57,916 nt of DNA from Amazonocrinis nigriterrae CENA67 (GTDB lineage Bacteria > Cyanobacteriota > Cyanobacteriia > Cyanobacteriales > Nostocaceae), in the NCBI RefSeq assembly GCF_016056305.1, contig NZ_JAECZC010000014.1, forward strand, positions 89,412 to 147,327, written 5' to 3'. Below, piece by piece: positions 42,940 to 51,915 of the stretch. A model generated the notes under the pieces. That model saw nothing but the letters and a program-made list of their open reading frames with translations. It was not told the origin of the DNA and did not search any database. The first letter of the stretch is position 1; every line of letters begins with the position of its first letter. Both the position numbers and the translations under genes were made by a program.

Positions 42940-43941
42940 CTACCTCACCAAGTTAGAGGGAGTTTGCTTAGCAAAGTTTCTATCCATCAATTCTGGGCGT
43001 GAGTTCGCCCGCACAGCCCGAAACATTCCAAATCGACACAGCCCCGCACCAAATGCCAAACGCATCAACAATAAAGTCGGCACCTCGCGCACAGACTTGA
43101 TAAAACCAGACAGTCCAAAACGCACTAACCCATTTGGTTTAGCTATCCCTTGCCAAATCGAATCTAACCAAGAAGGAAGCGTTTGTTTCGTCCAGTCTGC
43201 GGTAATTACCTCCCCCTCGACTAATTTCGTCTCTACTAAAAGCTCACTAAAGCCTTCTATGCTAGAAAAAGCCGGATGAGACCACTGTTCAAGGAGTTGT
43301 TTCATCACTGGTTTTTCCCAGAAATTTAGCGGCTTTTGGCGGTCATCCCTTTGATTCCAGTCAGCTACAACCAATATGCCACCAGGCTTTAGCACCCGCA
43401 TTAATTCTCTAGCAAAAACGGCTTTATCGGGCATATGGGGGCCTGCTTCAATCGACCAGACTACATCAAAACTGGCATCTGGAAACGACAAAGCCATAGC
43501 ATCATCCACCGCAAACTGGGCGCTTAGCCCTTGGGGCGTTAACTCCTGGGCGCGTTTTACCTGCTGTGGGCTGATGGTAATCCCGGTGACAGCAAAACCA
43601 TAATCTCGCGCTAAAATCCGACTACTGCCCCCGATACCACAGCCAACATCTAAGACGGTAGTACCAGGAGGTAATTGATCTAAACCACCCCATTTAACCA
43701 TTTCATGTACAAAGTCAGATTTAGCAGCCAAAAAATCTTTCCGTCGTGGCGGCGAACCATAGTGACCGAGGTGAATGTGTTCTCCCCAATAAAACTCTAG
43801 GATGCCGTCAACAGTCCATTGATCGTAGGAATTGGCGACTGTGGCAGAAGATTCATACTTGCGAGCAGTCAGGAAATAAGCCACAATTGCGATCGCTAAA
43901 AGCAGAAGAACACCAATTAGAAGATACAGTAAAGTTGACAT
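42940..43941 (-). CDS. 2-methyl-6-phytyl-benzoquinone (MPBQ/MSBQ) methyltransferase
   Basis: 333 residues. N-terminal membrane anchor (about 4-24), then YDQWTVDGILEFYWGEHIHLGHYG, SAM motif I TTVLDVGCGIGGSSR, VDDAMALSFPDASFDVVWSIEAGPHMP and PGGILVVADWNQRDD. The block is strongly like Synechocystis Sll0418, which methylates precursors of plastoquinone and tocopherol. It likely acts at the thylakoid or plasma membrane inner face. Confidence 0.93.
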   Translation of the reverse strand: MSTLLYLLIGVLLLLAIAIVAYFLTARKYESSATVANSYDQWTVDGILEFYWGEHIHLGHYGSPPRRKDFLAAKSDFVHEMVKWGGLDQLPPGTTVLDVGCGIGGSSRILARDYGFAVTGITISPQQVKRAQELTPQGLSAQFAVDDAMALSFPDASFDVVWSIEAGPHMPDKAVFARELMRVLKPGGILVVADWNQRDDRQKPLNFWEKPVMKQLLEQWSHPAFSSIEGFSELLVETKLVEGEVITADWTKQTLPSWLDSIWQGIAKPNGLVRFGLSGFIKSVREVPTLLLMRLAFGAGLCRFGMFRAVRANSRPELMDRNFAKQTPSNLVR

Positions 43942-44177
43942 TGTTTTGAAAGCTGCCTATACACCTAACGTAGCTGTTTGACTGACAAAACTCAAGTAGG
44001 ATAGGAGATTTCCAGAAAATCGCTTTCGTCAACTCATTGAAGTATATCCCCAAGCGATCGCTCTTCACTGACTTACTTATCTGATTGGCGTTGTTGCATG
44101 GATCTCTGGCTGTCAAGCCCATAATACATAGTGATCAGCGATAAACCCTTGTAGCGGTTACTTTTCAAGCTTTTTAG

Positions 44178-45263
44178 GTTGCCTACGATACACGTCTTTT
44201 CGGGGCGCTATTGAAATTTATCAAAGCTTTTCGTGGTGCGCCTATTCTCTTGATGAGTGCTAGCTTTACTCCCGAACAGTTACAAGCTATTCGCCAAGTA
44301 CTTGCAGAACAAGGGGAAGAATTAGACGAACCCATCGAAGGGCCAAAGGAATTGGAGGAACTTAAGCGTTACGACATTAAATATGTCCCGATTGTAACTG
44401 ACTTGGATGAACTCAAGGAAATCTGGGAATCTGCAATAGCAGCTCTCAAAAATCAGCAAAAAGTTTTGTGGGTGACAAACTCTGTCAAAACCTGTATCGA
44501 AATTTATCGTACAGCCAAAATTCAGCTTGCTGAACAATTACCAGAATTAGACATTAAACCGTTAATCTATCACAGTCGTTACCGTTACAAAGATCGACTC
44601 AAAAAGCATCAAGCTGTAATTGCAGCCTTTGGAAAAGATCAACCAGTCTTGGCTATCACTACGCAAGTTTGTGAAATGTCACTAGATTTAAGTGCTGATT
44701 TATTGATATCTGCAATGGCTCCCGCAGCATCTTTAATTCAACGCTTGGGAAGACTGAACCGCAGAATGACCAAACAGGAACAAGGAACAAAGTTGGCAAT
44801 TATTTATCCTTGGGATAATCCGCGACCCTATGATACAGCAGAACTCGCCACAGGAGAGCAACTAATTCAAGAATTTTCCGGTAAAACAGGTATTTCTCAA
44901 AGATATTTAGCTGAATTTGCTAGCTGTCTGAATGCTGAGAAAGTCCAGCAAATTAAATCAAGTTGGTTAGAAGAAAATTGGTGTAATCGCCCAGATTTTC
45001 TACGCGAAGGTGGATACACAATTACCGTATTATTGGGTGAGGATGAAACAGCAATCTGGAATATTGCCGAACAACGCAGACAAGAATTACTCAAACAAGG
45101 TATCAATGAATCCCGGATGAAATTGTTCAAACGGGAAGCACAAGCTTGGTCAGTACCTATCCGAATTGAACCAGACTATCACAAATGGCAACGTAGGGGC
45201 TTTTATCCTATCACTCCAACCGGCAGAATTAATTATAGCGAAGAGGTAGGAGCAGAACAGTGA
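44178..45263 (+). pseudogene. cas3: cas3 remnant (C-terminal helicase part only)
   Basis: The open frame starts after a TAG at 44175 with VAYDTRLFGALLKFIKAF, which in complete Cas3 directly follows the DExH box. The helicase C-terminal motifs follow: LLMSASFTP (motif III-like SAS), LWVTNSVKTCIEIY, YHSRYRYKDRL, ITTQVCEMSLDLSADLLI and LIQRLGRLNRR (motif VI). The HD nuclease domain, Walker A and DExH are missing, and the first possible start is a TTG at 44211. The stop overlaps the cas8 start (GTGA). It cannot unwind or cut DNA. Probably a 5' deletion in a decaying type I locus. Confidence 0.85.
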
Positions 45264-46762
45264 AATTAGAATTTGATTTAGGTAATCCTAGCTTTACTTG
45301 GTTGCATTGTGCTGGTTTAGCTGGTTTATGGATGACTTTAAAGCAGTTAGAAATAGAAAAAGTGGCTCGTCCGGAGGGTTTAAATTGGCAGCTTTCTCAC
45401 CGAAAAATCATCTTAAATTGGCAGGAAAGCGATAAAACAGTTTTGGAATGGCTATTAAAAGAATCATTTCAAATAAATGATGGACTAATTGCCCTTCGCG
45501 GTTTAGATTCGCAAACAATGCGTAAGGATGCTCAGGTGATTGTCCACCAGGGGATTCTTGGCACTTTTTTACAACATACCAGCACTCATAAATCGAGTGG
45601 AACTAAAACTGAATCTCTATCATTAGGTGAAGAAGAAAAAGAAATTCAGGTGACATATAAAGCCTTACAAAGCTATGCTTATCAAGATTTTGCTAGTAAC
45701 CTTTGTGATAAAAACGGACAATTGCTGACAAAACCTATTAGTGTTGCTGGATGGTTAAATCCTGGTGCGGTGGTACGTCATGTAGCCTTTAGTTCTGATA
45801 CCAGTTTTGAAGAACGTCCAGAAAATGCATTTGTTTTATTATTTGCTTCTGTTGCTTGTTATTACTACATTCTGCGCTCAAAGTTGCGAGATAAACGCGC
45901 ACAATATGCCTTGGTAGTTCCTGAAATCACAAATCTAGAAAAATATGCTCAATACCGCCAACATCATAACTTGATATATGCCACTTATAAAGATTTTCAT
46001 GCATCAGGTTTAGGCGATGCTGGATTACGATTTTTGACATTGGAGGAAACTGTAAAGATTACTCATACTTTTGCTGTACAGCGTTGCCAAGTTTTAACTT
46101 TGGGAACTGTTGCATGGGCAACTCAACAAAAAACTCGGACAGATATGTATGTAGTAGAAGCCAGTGATGAAGTTTGTCATAACTATAAAGTTTGTGATAA
46201 TTGGTTGAAAGACAAAGACATTGAAGGTAAAGAAGGCAGATTTGTTGCCACTAACTTTGCAAAAGAACTAATATCTGAAAACTTGGCAAGAAATCAACCT
46301 TGGTATTCAGGAATTTCAGAAAAAGTAAACAGTAACGAACTGTTCAAAAAGTTATTTTATGAAAGGGAAGGACTTTATCAAGTGATTCAAAAAGTTAAAT
46401 CAGATCAACGCGAAAAACTATTTGTTCAAGCTTGCCATGAGGCGATTAAATTTACATATGGTCAAATTTCTGAACAAGCAAATAAACGAGGAGAAGTGCC
46501 AAACTTCGACAGGGAAACAGTACGCATTAGAACTGGATTAGGTAGATGTAAAAATTCGGATACATTTCGAGAATTTATTACTGATTTTTGGTCACGAGCA
46601 GGGAAAATTCCTACTTTACAGGAACATTGGGAAGAGTTAATGGACTTTGTAATGGCTGATAAGAACTGGAAAAAATCAAGAGATTTAGCTTTGTTAGCAT
46701 TAGCCAGTTATAAAGGCAAAGGTATTTCTAATGAAGATAATGTGATTGATCTTGGTATTTAA
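45260..46762 (+). CDS. cas8: Cas8 of type I-MYXAN (Cmx1/DevT-like)
   Basis: 500 residues. The order after cas3 and before cas7 and cas5, together with the N-terminus FDLGNPSFTWLHCAGLAGLWMTL, marks it as the Cmx1/DevT-type large Cascade subunit described in Myxococcus. It would recognise the PAM and recruit Cas3. It starts with a GTG overlapping the cas3 stop. The frame is intact. The partner nuclease is broken, so a binding-only role is possible. Confidence 0.8.
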   Translation: MKLEFDLGNPSFTWLHCAGLAGLWMTLKQLEIEKVARPEGLNWQLSHRKIILNWQESDKTVLEWLLKESFQINDGLIALRGLDSQTMRKDAQVIVHQGILGTFLQHTSTHKSSGTKTESLSLGEEEKEIQVTYKALQSYAYQDFASNLCDKNGQLLTKPISVAGWLNPGAVVRHVAFSSDTSFEERPENAFVLLFASVACYYYILRSKLRDKRAQYALVVPEITNLEKYAQYRQHHNLIYATYKDFHASGLGDAGLRFLTLEETVKITHTFAVQRCQVLTLGTVAWATQQKTRTDMYVVEASDEVCHNYKVCDNWLKDKDIEGKEGRFVATNFAKELISENLARNQPWYSGISEKVNSNELFKKLFYEREGLYQVIQKVKSDQREKLFVQACHEAIKFTYGQISEQANKRGEVPNFDRETVRIRTGLGRCKNSDTFREFITDFWSRAGKIPTLQEHWEELMDFVMADKNWKKSRDLALLALASYKGKGISNEDNVIDLGI

Positions 46763-46768
46763 GATCAG

Positions 46769-46855
46769 GACTTACGCAAAAATTACGAAAAAGCTTAATT
46801 TATCGAACTGCAAAGACGCCAAGAACGCCAAGAATTCGTAGAGTGTGCGTAAGTC
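46769..46855. repeat. Small inverted-repeat element between cas8 and cas7
   Basis: 87 bases bounded by perfect 10-bp inverted ends GACTTACGCA and TGCGTAAGTC. The interior has GCAAAGACGCCAAGAACGCC. Related in its ends to the 2650-2741 element. It lies 7 bases after the cas8 stop. Confidence 0.65.
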
Positions 46856-46916
46856 ATAAAAATTTCAGAGAAGTCTAATTTTTGAGAATGTTTGTAATTT
46901 CAAGGAGATTTCAAGA

Positions 46917-47837
46917 ATGTCGTTTCATTTATTCGGAAATGTGTTGACTGGGTATGGTACTGCTGCTAATAACCGTGGAGAAAATGAAGGTAATATCACT
47001 ACCCTACAAAAAATTCTGTGGAAAGGAGAAGTACATACAACAGTTTCATCTGAGGCAATTCGTTGGGCATTACGCTATTATTGGCAAACTGCTGGCAATG
47101 GTTATCAAGTAAATCGCCGTTGGGATGATGATACAAATGATAATATTTGGCAAAATGAGAATTTTGATGATACTAATTTTATCGATGATGATGTGTTAGG
47201 TTTTATGCGTGCAGAGGGTGCAAAAGTAGAAGCTTCAGATGAACCTAAACAAAAAGGTAAAAAAGCACCCAAAGGTACAACAACTGCTAAACGAGGAGTT
47301 TTAGAAGTAACTCGTGCTGTTTCTACAACACCTTTTAGTGGTGATTTAACCTTTAATGCTGCTAGTGGTAAAAAAGGACGGACTTCACTTTATGGAACTG
47401 AGGTTCATGCAACTCGTTATCAATATGGATTTGCATTAACTCCAGAACGTTTGAAAAATAAATCTCGGATAATTGCAGTTTTAGATGGTTTGAGTTCTCT
47501 AGGTGAAGTAGCGGGTAATCACTCTCGCTTTCTCTACGATTTTTCTCCTGAAAGTTTAGTTTTAAGATGGACTAATGATTTTTCACCCCGAATCCTTTAC
47601 TGCTATGAAGAGAACGAAGGAGAAATATCAATTGGGGAATTGGTAAGAAAGGTGAAAAATCAGGACATTGAACCGCAGGAGTTATGGATAGCAGGTGCAA
47701 TTACTGAATCTGAGGAAGTGGAAGAATTAGAAGAATTGGGAGTGAATATTTTCCCAGGAATTAAACTAGCTGTACAAAGCATGAAACAAGTCATCGCTAG
47801 AGATTTACAGCTACCTCAACTGGAGTTGATTCGATGA
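46917..47837 (+). CDS. cas7: Cas7 of type I (DevR/Cst2 family)
   Basis: 306 residues with an AAGGAG ribosome site. SFHLFGNVLTGYGTAANNRGENEGNI and VSSEAIRWALRYYW are typical of the DevR-like Cas7 backbone subunit; KKGRTSLYGTEVHATRYQYGFAL is the second family block. Cas7 copies coat the crRNA in Cascade. Its stop overlaps the cas5 ATG (ATGA), so the two are translationally coupled. Confidence 0.88.
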   Translation: MSFHLFGNVLTGYGTAANNRGENEGNITTLQKILWKGEVHTTVSSEAIRWALRYYWQTAGNGYQVNRRWDDDTNDNIWQNENFDDTNFIDDDVLGFMRAEGAKVEASDEPKQKGKKAPKGTTTAKRGVLEVTRAVSTTPFSGDLTFNAASGKKGRTSLYGTEVHATRYQYGFALTPERLKNKSRIIAVLDGLSSLGEVAGNHSRFLYDFSPESLVLRWTNDFSPRILYCYEENEGEISIGELVRKVKNQDIEPQELWIAGAITESEEVEELEELGVNIFPGIKLAVQSMKQVIARDLQLPQLELIR

Positions 47838-48481
47838 CAAAAACCGAGAAAATGTTAGCTTTAGAAGTAGAAGTTCCCATAGCGAGCTTTCGCCAATCTC
47901 GTGCAAGAGAGTACGCTGAAACTTACCCAGTACCTCCACCATCCACAGTTTATGGTATGCTACTTTCCATAGTGGGAGAAATAGACAGATATAAACATTG
48001 TGGAATCAGGTTAGCGATCGCTCTAATTTCCCAACCACAAAAATCAACCGTCATTCGCACATTTCGCCGCTTTAAAAAGAAAGATATTCATGACCCCAGC
48101 AATGCTAGACCAGATTATCAGGAACTATTAACTGATATTAAATTTATTACTTGGGTTGATGCTGGACAAGATAATTCGCAGCCAACGTTACCCGAACGCT
48201 TACAGATTGCATTTGCTAACCCTGCTTCGATTAATCGTTTTGGGGGTCTTTGTTTAGGAGAAAGCCGCGATTTGGTCAATGCTGTTACTTTGTTGCCAAA
48301 AAACTATCAAAGTCAATCTTTGCAATGGCTGGTGTGCGATGAAAATGGGTTGTTGACTTTACCCTATTGGGTAGATCATGTCGGTTCAAAGGGTACTCGT
48401 TGGCAGAGATATATAATACTTGAACCTTCTGAAATATCTCATCCTCCTGAAGCTGCCTGGACATTAATCCAAGCAACTTAG
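47834..48481 (+). CDS. cas5: Cas5 of type I-MYXAN (Cmx5/DevS-like)
   Basis: 215 residues. ALEVEVPIASFRQSRAREYAETYPVPPPSTVYGMLLSIVGE is the Cas5 RAMP start, with the glycine-rich loop near FGGLCLGESRDLVNAV. It should cap the 5' handle of the crRNA. In this subtype cas6 normally follows; it is missing here and the next gene is a Uma2 nuclease. Confidence 0.88.
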   Translation: MTKTEKMLALEVEVPIASFRQSRAREYAETYPVPPPSTVYGMLLSIVGEIDRYKHCGIRLAIALISQPQKSTVIRTFRRFKKKDIHDPSNARPDYQELLTDIKFITWVDAGQDNSQPTLPERLQIAFANPASINRFGGLCLGESRDLVNAVTLLPKNYQSQSLQWLVCDENGLLTLPYWVDHVGSKGTRWQRYIILEPSEISHPPEAAWTLIQAT

Positions 48482-48605
48482 CAATTGTCACTTAAACTAA
48501 AAGTAAGCCTCTTTTACCAAAAAAATCAGCTTCAAAGCCTTGCCCGCAAGCGGCCTGGTTTTGAACCTCTGCTTTGAAAGCTCCCCTGCCCCCCTGCTTT
48601 TTCAT

Positions 48606-49184
48606 ATGGTTCAGTCTTCTAATCAACGCCTAACCCTAGAAGAATTTCTTGCACTTCCCGAAGGGGATATTACCTACGAGTTTGTTAACGGTGAAGCTGT
48701 CCCCAAATATAAAAATGATGAAATGTCACCAAAGTTTTTTCATTCTACGGTTCAAAAAACTTTACTTATTTTTCTAGACCAATGCTTTCACAATCAAGGT
48801 CGTGTAGAAGTTGAATGGGCTGTTAAATTAAAACTTCAAAATCAAGATTGGATACCTGTACCAGATTTGACCTATGTTTCTTATAACCGTCTTCCTGCTG
48901 ATTGGCTATTAGATGAAGCTTGTCCTGTTGCACCAGAACTAGTGATTGAAATTATTTCACCTGGTCAAACTTTTGGTGAAATTGCTGAAAAAGCGACAGA
49001 TTATGTCAAAGCTGGTGTTTCTCGTGTTTGGGTGGTTGATACAAAAGCTAGAATTGTAACTGTATTTGCGTCATCTTCCTTGCTAATTACTTATCGATCT
49101 GATCAAGTAATTACTGATGATTTGCTACCAAAATTGGAAATTACCCCTAATGCAATTTTTCAACAAGCTGGGTTAAATCCCTAA
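48606..49184 (+). CDS. Uma2 family (PD-(D/E)XK-type) endonuclease
   Basis: 192 residues from the ATG starting MVQSSNQRLTLEEFLALPEG. The family marks are EEFLALPEGD, YEFVNGEAV, WIPVPDLTYVS, APELVIEIISPGQT and DYVKAGVSRVWVVD. Such genes are hugely amplified in cyanobacteria and their role is unknown. Here it sits between cas5 and the cas4 remnant, a place where cas6 is expected, so it may have inserted with loss of cas6. Confidence 0.9.
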   Translation: MVQSSNQRLTLEEFLALPEGDITYEFVNGEAVPKYKNDEMSPKFFHSTVQKTLLIFLDQCFHNQGRVEVEWAVKLKLQNQDWIPVPDLTYVSYNRLPADWLLDEACPVAPELVIEIISPGQTFGEIAEKATDYVKAGVSRVWVVDTKARIVTVFASSSLLITYRSDQVITDDLLPKLEITPNAIFQQAGLNP

Positions 49185-49305
49185 AATTGGCGTTGCTGAT
49201 TGAAAATATGAATTAGTTTCACGCAAAGGCGCAAAGACGCAAAGGTACAAAGAAAAGGAAAGGTAATTTTGGCATTTCATATTCTGATTCAGCAATGCCC
49301 TAAAA

Positions 49306-49342
49306 TTCAATTTCCTCTGATGTCGTAAGGCGCTAAAACACA
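49306..49342 (+). CRISPR. Degenerate CRISPR-like repeat 5' of cas4 remnant
   Basis: CCTCTGATGTCGTAAGGCGC then TAAAACAC resembles the sequence after cas4 (CCTGTGATGCCGTAAGGCGT then TGAGCAC). Both centre on G(C/T)CGTAAGGC and end in CAC. There is only this copy here and no spacer array. Confidence 0.35.
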
Positions 49343-49360
49343 ATTACCTTACAGACATAT

Positions 49361-49897
49361 ATGCAAACTCTTGAATATCTTGAAATCCCCGCCAAACTCG
49401 CAACCATCCGCGTATCTGCCCTCCACGCCCTTGCTTACTGTCCCCGCCTGTTCTACCTTGAAGAAGTCGAAGAACTTTACACGCAAGATGCAGCCGTATT
49501 TGCCGGACGCAGACTGCACACCGAACTCGAAAAACAAGAAGATGAGGAGTGGGAGGAGCTTTTTTTAGAAAGCGAAGAATTAGGTTTACGTGGTCGGCTT
49601 GATGCTCTTCGCACCCGCGATGGACAAACAATTCCCTACGAACACAAACGCGGTCGCGCTCACCGAGATGAGAATAATCAACCATCTGCTTGGGAGAGCG
49701 ATCGCTTACAAATTCTCGCCTATGCTTACCTGTTAGAATCGGCACATGGAATTACAGTTCAAGAAGGCCGCATTCGTTATCACGCTGATAACGTACTGAT
49801 TCACGTACCATTAGATGATACAGGACGCTCAACAGTTCGAGAAGCAATTAAACAAGCGCGGTGTTATGATAACGGTTTCGGCTCTCGCTCTGACTAA
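49361..49897 (+). pseudogene. cas4: cas4 remnant (Cas4 N-terminal part of a probable Cas4-Cas1 gene)
   Basis: 178 residues. IPAKLATIRVSALHALAYCP supplies the first Cys (near residue 28); GLRGRLDAL, PYEHKRGRA and ESDRLQILAYAYLLE give the RecB-like nuclease core. The frame then leaves the family after VREAIKQAR and ends in SRSD, within a CRISPR-like repeat. The three C-terminal Cys residues of the iron-sulfur cluster and, in this subtype, the fused Cas1 domain are lost. Cas2 is also absent. It is therefore a truncated, non-acquiring remnant. Confidence 0.75.
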
Positions 49898-49925
49898 ACC
49901 TGTGATGCCGTAAGGCGTTGAGCAC
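49889..49925 (+). CRISPR. Single CRISPR-like repeat fused to the cas4 remnant
   Basis: 37 bases ending GGCGTTGAGCAC with the internal palindrome GCC-GTAA-GGC. The sequence begins in the last codons of the cas4 frame. The form is like 37-nt cyanobacterial repeats. No further repeats at regular spacing follow, so it is not an array. Confidence 0.4.
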
Positions 49926-50334
49926 AATAAAATATGGGATGCAGTAACAGGCTCGGATTTGGAAAAATTAACCCGCTTAAGAACTTGACAGTTGGCAAAA
50001 GGCTTTGATAAATGCGATCGCTGCGATACTTGTTGAACTTTGTTGTAGAAATCGAACCAAAACAGACTCTGCCCTTAAGGGCAAAGAGTCATGCCAAAAA
50101 CCAAAGTATTGTTATTGATATAGCAGTCGAAGCATAGTTGAGGACAGTGCTGATTGCTACTAGCCTTGAAATAACTTGCTTTCTACTCAGCAACGCCACA
50201 TGCTCCACTTGGGGAGCCACTGCGTTGGGCGGCTTTGCCGACTTGAAGCACGTGGCGTGAGACCCCAAGACCGTACTGCCTCACCGCAGTGGCTCCTCAG
50301 CACTCAGCACTCAGCACTTTGCTATATCTGTATA
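49926..50334. other. Spacer with repeat fragments
   Basis: About 410 bases without a gene. It contains the third interspersed 43-bp repeat (50217-50260), flanking TTGGGG/CCCCAA palindromes, a CTCAGCACT tandem (50294-50318) and an ACTCTGCCCTT-AAGGGCAAAGAGT hairpin near 50066-50089. Confidence 0.45.
50217..50260. repeat. Interspersed 43-bp repeat, copy 3
   Basis: GCGTTGGGCGGCTTTGCCGA with CTTGAAGCACGTGGCGTG, same element as at 9638-9680 and 15908-15949. It is nested between TCCACTTGGGG and CCCCAAGACCG arms. Confidence 0.7.
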
Positions 50335-51834
50335 TCAGTCATTGTGGGCGTGTTCAAACTCATAAACGTAAAATAGTCGGCTAAATTTGTTTAACAAGTA
50401 TCCTATCACTGCAAATAGGGTTGCGCCTGCAAGGGCCCACCAAAATCCTATAGGGGGAAATGCTAAAAGTGGTATTGGCATTTGATTTACAGATGCAAGG
50501 GCAGCCTTTACTGCTATGGCTCTTGCATCCACAATTACACCCACACACAAACAAATTACAGCTAACCCATAAGCCAATACATAAAGGCGTTGAATATTCT
50601 TGAGAGCATCCTGGCAAACAGAGCAATGTTGAGTGTGGGTTGTCCAGACATCAAAAAGCTTTTGCTTGTCTAGTTCTGCACAGGAAAGATTCGATTCATG
50701 TCCATTAGCCCAAGGTATACTGCCTCCAGCTTTTTTCTCTAACCACTGGCGAAATGTAATTACCATCTTATCTTGAGGATTAGGTGTATAGACTGTATCC
50801 AGCCATCGGCTGTTTTGCCGTTTGGCTAGAATCTTCTGTTGGTAATGGAGAAATACCAAATCCTGGTGTAAGAATAGGGATGATAAAACATGACCTAACC
50901 AAGTCGGCATTGGTAGACCAAAAATTCCTAATCCTTTGGGCGTTTTCCCGGAATCATTCTTAACTAATACTTGGCAACCAATATGACGACACCATCCAGG
51001 ACGGGTCGGGGTTGCATATAATGCCAGAATGAGTTTGCCACCATCAACAGAAGTTGAGACAATTCTCATATGACAAGGTGGTTGGAAGTCGTGAAAAGCT
51101 TGTTGAATTGTGGGCGCAGTCGGTGTAATTTCAAAGGCGAATCCTTCTTGAGTAGATATATCTTTGATGCAATGCATGTCATAGTAATTCGCATCTTTAT
51201 AGCGATCGCCTACAATCCCGTGGTGTGAGACAGGTACATGGGCCGGATCTGCTACATTCTCCATAAAAAAGTCCCATCCGTAGGCTAGGTCACGAATATT
51301 CCAAAACATATGTACTACTTGAAGTGACTCATCCTCAAGTTCTGGAACAATTCGTGGTGTTCTCAATTGGCTTTCAAACTGTGCCTGTTGACCTGACTCA
51401 GCCCAAACCCACAGTAGACCTTGGCGTTCTTGTGTTGGATAGCTAACAGCACATGATCTAGGATTTGAGCAGTTTACAGAGGATGTTTGCTGATCTTTTG
51501 ATTGGGGAATACTAACACAGTTTCCCTGTGAATCAAAACGCCAAGCATGGTAGGCACATAAAAGTGTGCCATCAGACTCAACACGCCCTTCAGAAAGAGG
51601 AGCTAGTCGATGGGGACAAAAATCTTCAAAGCAAGACCATTTACCAAAACTGTCTCGCCACAAAACAAGATCCCTTCCTAATAACTGTATTGCATGTGGG
51701 CGAGATGGATCTAAGAAATTTACAACTGCAACTGGATACCACTGCTTTGTCCATTGGAATATTTCTTCATCTTGTTGATTAAATTGTTCGATAGCTTTAT
51801 CCATATCGCCTTGCAAATTTGTTTTAGTATTCAT
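50335..51834 (-). CDS. Rieske 2Fe-2S oxygenase, PaO/TIC55-like
   Basis: 499 residues. Rieske ligands Cys73-x-His75 (CPHRLAPLSEG) and Cys93-x-x-His96 (CAYHAWRF), then the mononuclear iron segment ENVADPAHVPVSHHG. This is the pheophorbide a oxygenase / TIC55 / ACD1-like layout. The C-terminus has a CxxC (HCSVCQD) and two transmembrane helices, which suggests thylakoid anchoring. Likely oxidises a chlorin or related pigment; the exact substrate is not known. Confidence 0.92.
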   Translation of the reverse strand: MNTKTNLQGDMDKAIEQFNQQDEEIFQWTKQWYPVAVVNFLDPSRPHAIQLLGRDLVLWRDSFGKWSCFEDFCPHRLAPLSEGRVESDGTLLCAYHAWRFDSQGNCVSIPQSKDQQTSSVNCSNPRSCAVSYPTQERQGLLWVWAESGQQAQFESQLRTPRIVPELEDESLQVVHMFWNIRDLAYGWDFFMENVADPAHVPVSHHGIVGDRYKDANYYDMHCIKDISTQEGFAFEITPTAPTIQQAFHDFQPPCHMRIVSTSVDGGKLILALYATPTRPGWCRHIGCQVLVKNDSGKTPKGLGIFGLPMPTWLGHVLSSLFLHQDLVFLHYQQKILAKRQNSRWLDTVYTPNPQDKMVITFRQWLEKKAGGSIPWANGHESNLSCAELDKQKLFDVWTTHTQHCSVCQDALKNIQRLYVLAYGLAVICLCVGVIVDARAIAVKAALASVNQMPIPLLAFPPIGFWWALAGATLFAVIGYLLNKFSRLFYVYEFEHAHND

Positions 51835-51915
51835 GGGTGTTTCTTTGACATTCTTTTAACTAATAAGCTTGCTGAAAACTGAACCAAATGTAGGGTATTT
51901 AACAACCTTCAAAAT

